From contig JAISQH010000105.1 in NCBI GenBank assembly GCA_031274385.1, positions 1-8,284 on the forward strand: a DNA stretch of 8,284 nt. The letters are read 5' to 3'. Shown one piece after another: positions 7,052 through 8,284 of this stretch; within the stretch, counting starts at the first letter, position 1, and every line of letters begins with the position of its first letter. A model generated the notes under the pieces. The model had not been told where the DNA came from. It made no database searches and worked only from the letters and a program-made list of their open reading frames with translations. Both the position numbers and the translations under genes were made by a program. This DNA comes from Planctomycetaceae bacterium. GTDB taxonomy: Bacteria; Planctomycetota; Planctomycetia; Pirellulales; Thermoguttaceae.

Positions 7052-7237
7052 AAAAGAGTTTTTTGAAGTTGCCTTTTGTATCTTGATTTTTTCAAAAGCG
7101 TCTTTATAGACATTAAAACCGTCATCTGAAAACAGGCAGAACCGAATCATCATTTTAATTTTCGATTCTTGTTTTTTGTTCAAAAAACCAACAGCCGTTT
7201 TCAAAGCGATGGCGGCAGCCTTATCAATTAGATACTG
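7007..7237 (-). pseudogene. Remnant of a macro-domain protein C-terminus
   Basis: After an in-frame TAA at 7238-7240, the minus strand is open to 7007. From the upstream end it reads QYLIDKAAAIALKTAVGFLN, then, after a lysine-rich stretch, IRFCLFSDDGFNVYKDAFEK. This follows the last helix, strand and helix of macro domains, which bind or hydrolyse ADP-ribose derivatives (compare YPxxxAAxIAxxTVxxFL followed by VxFVCFDEENYxxY). Only the last third or so is present. The ADP-ribose-binding loops are missing, and the upstream 82 bases up to the methyltransferase stop do not continue the frame. The final residues (LTTKNTKNTKEYLL) come from the adjacent CACGAAA repeat rather than a protein family. 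The fragment could start at TTG (7204), but no Shine-Dalgarno is visible. I treat it as a truncated, decayed gene. Confidence 0.55.
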
Positions 7238-7319
7238 TTACAACTGCCTTTAATACGAGGAATTATGGAATTTACAAAAGTTCAGTTTTAAGGTGAAATC
7301 GTGCATTAATGGTTGACAA

Positions 7320-8174
7320 TCATTTATAGAATTGACGAACACGCATGATTGAATCGAAACCGCCGAGTTGAATACAATCATCAATACAAGCAAGTGCCGG
7401 GTCGCCTTCATCGAGAACCTCATAATTTCGTTTGACAGAACCAATCACAAAATCAAGTCCCAACGGCATTGCCCGTGTCAAAAAGGCACTCTCAAGCGGT
7501 CCCTTAACCAGTGAGCCGTCTTTGCGTTTGGGCGGAAGCATGACGGTAAAATTACTGAGTCCAACCGAAGCATGAAAACCGGCAAACTGCGGATCGTCAT
7601 GAATCAATTTTAACGCTGCAAGAAGCCGAGCCAAATTGCCCTCGCTGTCAGAACCAACCGGAGCAATTCCCGGATCAAAAATCAAATCCTCATTGGGAAT
7701 CCCTGCTTTTTTCGCTTCTTCAAGCAGCAATCTGGCAGCATCATAAGTTTCCTGTGCCGTGTGACACGCTCCGGCTTTACCATCTTGTACGGTTTCGGAG
7801 ATTAAAAGAATGGGTCGGAACGGTTTGATTTTGTACAGTTCGAACATCTCCTTGCGGAGCGGTGAAATCGAGTTCAGAACCGGAAGCCCCGCCGAGTCGT
7901 CGTAAGCCTTCAAACCGGCTTCCGCCAACACCGGATCAGGTGTATCAATTGAAAGCGGTTTGCGTGTTACCGTTTGGACAACACGAACCATCTCCGCCAA
8001 AAACTCCGCCGAACGACCGCCAACATTCACATCGATATACGTTGATCCTTTTTCGTCCTGAAATACCGCAAGATCCTTGATCCCGCCAATATCTCCGGCT
8101 TCAAAAAGTTGATGCGTCGAAGGAACCGAATCATTAATTGATTCGCCAATAATTTTAATTGCCGCATTTGCCAT
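7320..8174 (-). CDS. Pterin-binding methyltransferase, MeTr/AcsE-like (DHPS superfamily)
   Basis: A 284-residue cytoplasmic TIM-barrel protein of the pterin-binding family. The family includes methyltetrahydrofolate:corrinoid methyltransferase (AcsE/MeTr), the pterin domain of MetH, and dihydropteroate synthase. Visible motifs are IIGESIN (8-14), YIDVNVGG (46-53), PLSIDTPDP (73-81; D77), LNSIS (100-104; N101), FDPGIAP (166-172; D167) and GLSN (205-208; N208). The Asp, Asn, Asp, Asn series matches in order and spacing the pterin-binding residues of MeTr, which favours methyl transfer from a methylated pterin to a corrinoid protein over folate synthesis. The length fits MeTr (about 260-300). 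No corrinoid protein, CO-dehydrogenase or metH gene lies nearby, so the acceptor is unknown. The ATG has a good Shine-Dalgarno, and the stop is TGA. Confidence 0.85.
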   Translation of the reverse strand: MANAAIKIIGESINDSVPSTHQLFEAGDIGGIKDLAVFQDEKGSTYIDVNVGGRSAEFLAEMVRVVQTVTRKPLSIDTPDPVLAEAGLKAYDDSAGLPVLNSISPLRKEMFELYKIKPFRPILLISETVQDGKAGACHTAQETYDAARLLLEEAKKAGIPNEDLIFDPGIAPVGSDSEGNLARLLAALKLIHDDPQFAGFHASVGLSNFTVMLPPKRKDGSLVKGPLESAFLTRAMPLGLDFVIGSVKRNYEVLDEGDPALACIDDCIQLGGFDSIMRVRQFYK

Positions 8175-8182
8175 GAAAAAAT

Positions 8183-8188
8183 TCCTTT
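8183..8188 (-). promoter_or_regulatory. Shine-Dalgarno site of the methyltransferase
   Basis: The minus strand reads AAAGGA, eight bases before the ATG at 8174. This is the only clear Shine-Dalgarno sequence among the four genes, and it supports this start over any internal one. Confidence 0.75.
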
Positions 8189-8216
8189 CAGAAAAAAAAT
8201 TGTTGAACCGCTTTCT

Positions 8217-8240
8217 TCATAATCATAAAGTTGATTATGA
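8217..8240. promoter_or_regulatory. Perfect 9-bp inverted repeat, operator candidate
   Basis: TCATAATCA (8217-8225) and TGATTATGA (8232-8240) are perfect inverted complements separated by six bases. The dyad overlaps the proposed -10 box of the methyltransferase promoter, where a dimeric repressor could block polymerase. It could also form a small leader hairpin. Confidence 0.45.
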
Positions 8241-8251
8241 CATTTTTTCAA
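8222..8251 (-). promoter_or_regulatory. Candidate promoter of the methyltransferase gene
   Basis: On the minus strand TTGAAA (plus 8246-8251) and TATGAT (plus 8222-8227) each match the sigma70 consensus at five of six positions, with an 18-bp spacer. Transcription would start about 40 bases before the ATG, leaving room for the Shine-Dalgarno site. Confidence 0.4.
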
Positions 8252-8284
8252 TTGTATTGAAGTCTCAATCCTCATTTAATACCG

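Noticed and set aside
7250..7444. 64-codon minus-strand frame over the 3' end of the methyltransferase
   Set aside because: Mostly an out-of-frame reading of the methyltransferase gene, with no Shine-Dalgarno or motif.
8027..8275. 82-codon minus-strand reading frame across the start of the methyltransferase gene
   Set aside because: It overlaps the methyltransferase in another frame, has no recognisable motif, and is explained by the true gene plus its leader.

Overview
The window carries four intact genes, all on the minus strand. I infer a member of the Planctomycetota. The IspG has the planctomycete-type LQENYRLA/KIRYNPGH variant of the usual DIHF/KIRINPGN region. The Hanks kinase has the leader motif seen in planctomycete kinases just before its catalytic domain (LVxxGLLxxWQAxxLLxGR, then LGDYRI). 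The Sel1 protein begins with a domain resembling the 'TRAFAC-clade / double-GTPase' domains common in that phylum. Shine-Dalgarno sites are mostly absent, and the DNA is moderately AT-rich. No rRNA or other taxonomic marker is present, so this rests on family resemblance alone.

Layout from left to right (transcription runs right to left). Positions 1-122: a long imperfect inverted repeat beyond the 3' end of ispG. 123-1232: ispG, isoprenoid biosynthesis. 1233-1689: intergenic DNA holding a possible -10 box, a 16-bp tandem duplication, a striking GC-rich palindromic element and a decayed ACCACAAAG-type repeat. 1690-3042: Ser/Thr protein kinase with a non-ATG start, preceded by a good sigma70-like promoter and a 16-codon reading frame. 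3251-6889: a 1212-residue membrane protein with a degenerate P-loop domain, two membrane segments and about 23 Sel1 repeats. 6890-7319: intergenic DNA with an inverted pair of CACGAAA-type repeats and a fragment that looks like the C-terminus of a macro-domain protein. 7320-8174: a pterin-binding methyltransferase of the MeTr/AcsE-like family. 8175-8284: its leader, with a Shine-Dalgarno site, promoter and palindromic operator candidate.

The genes share orientation, but gaps of 207-457 bp, with repeats and promoter-like sequences between them, argue for separate transcription units rather than one operon. IspG and the methyltransferase are metabolic. The kinase and the Sel1/GTPase-like membrane protein are adjacent and could form a signalling pair, but adjacency is the only evidence. 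The least ordinary content is the Sel1/GTPase-like architecture and the three different families of intergenic palindromic repeats.
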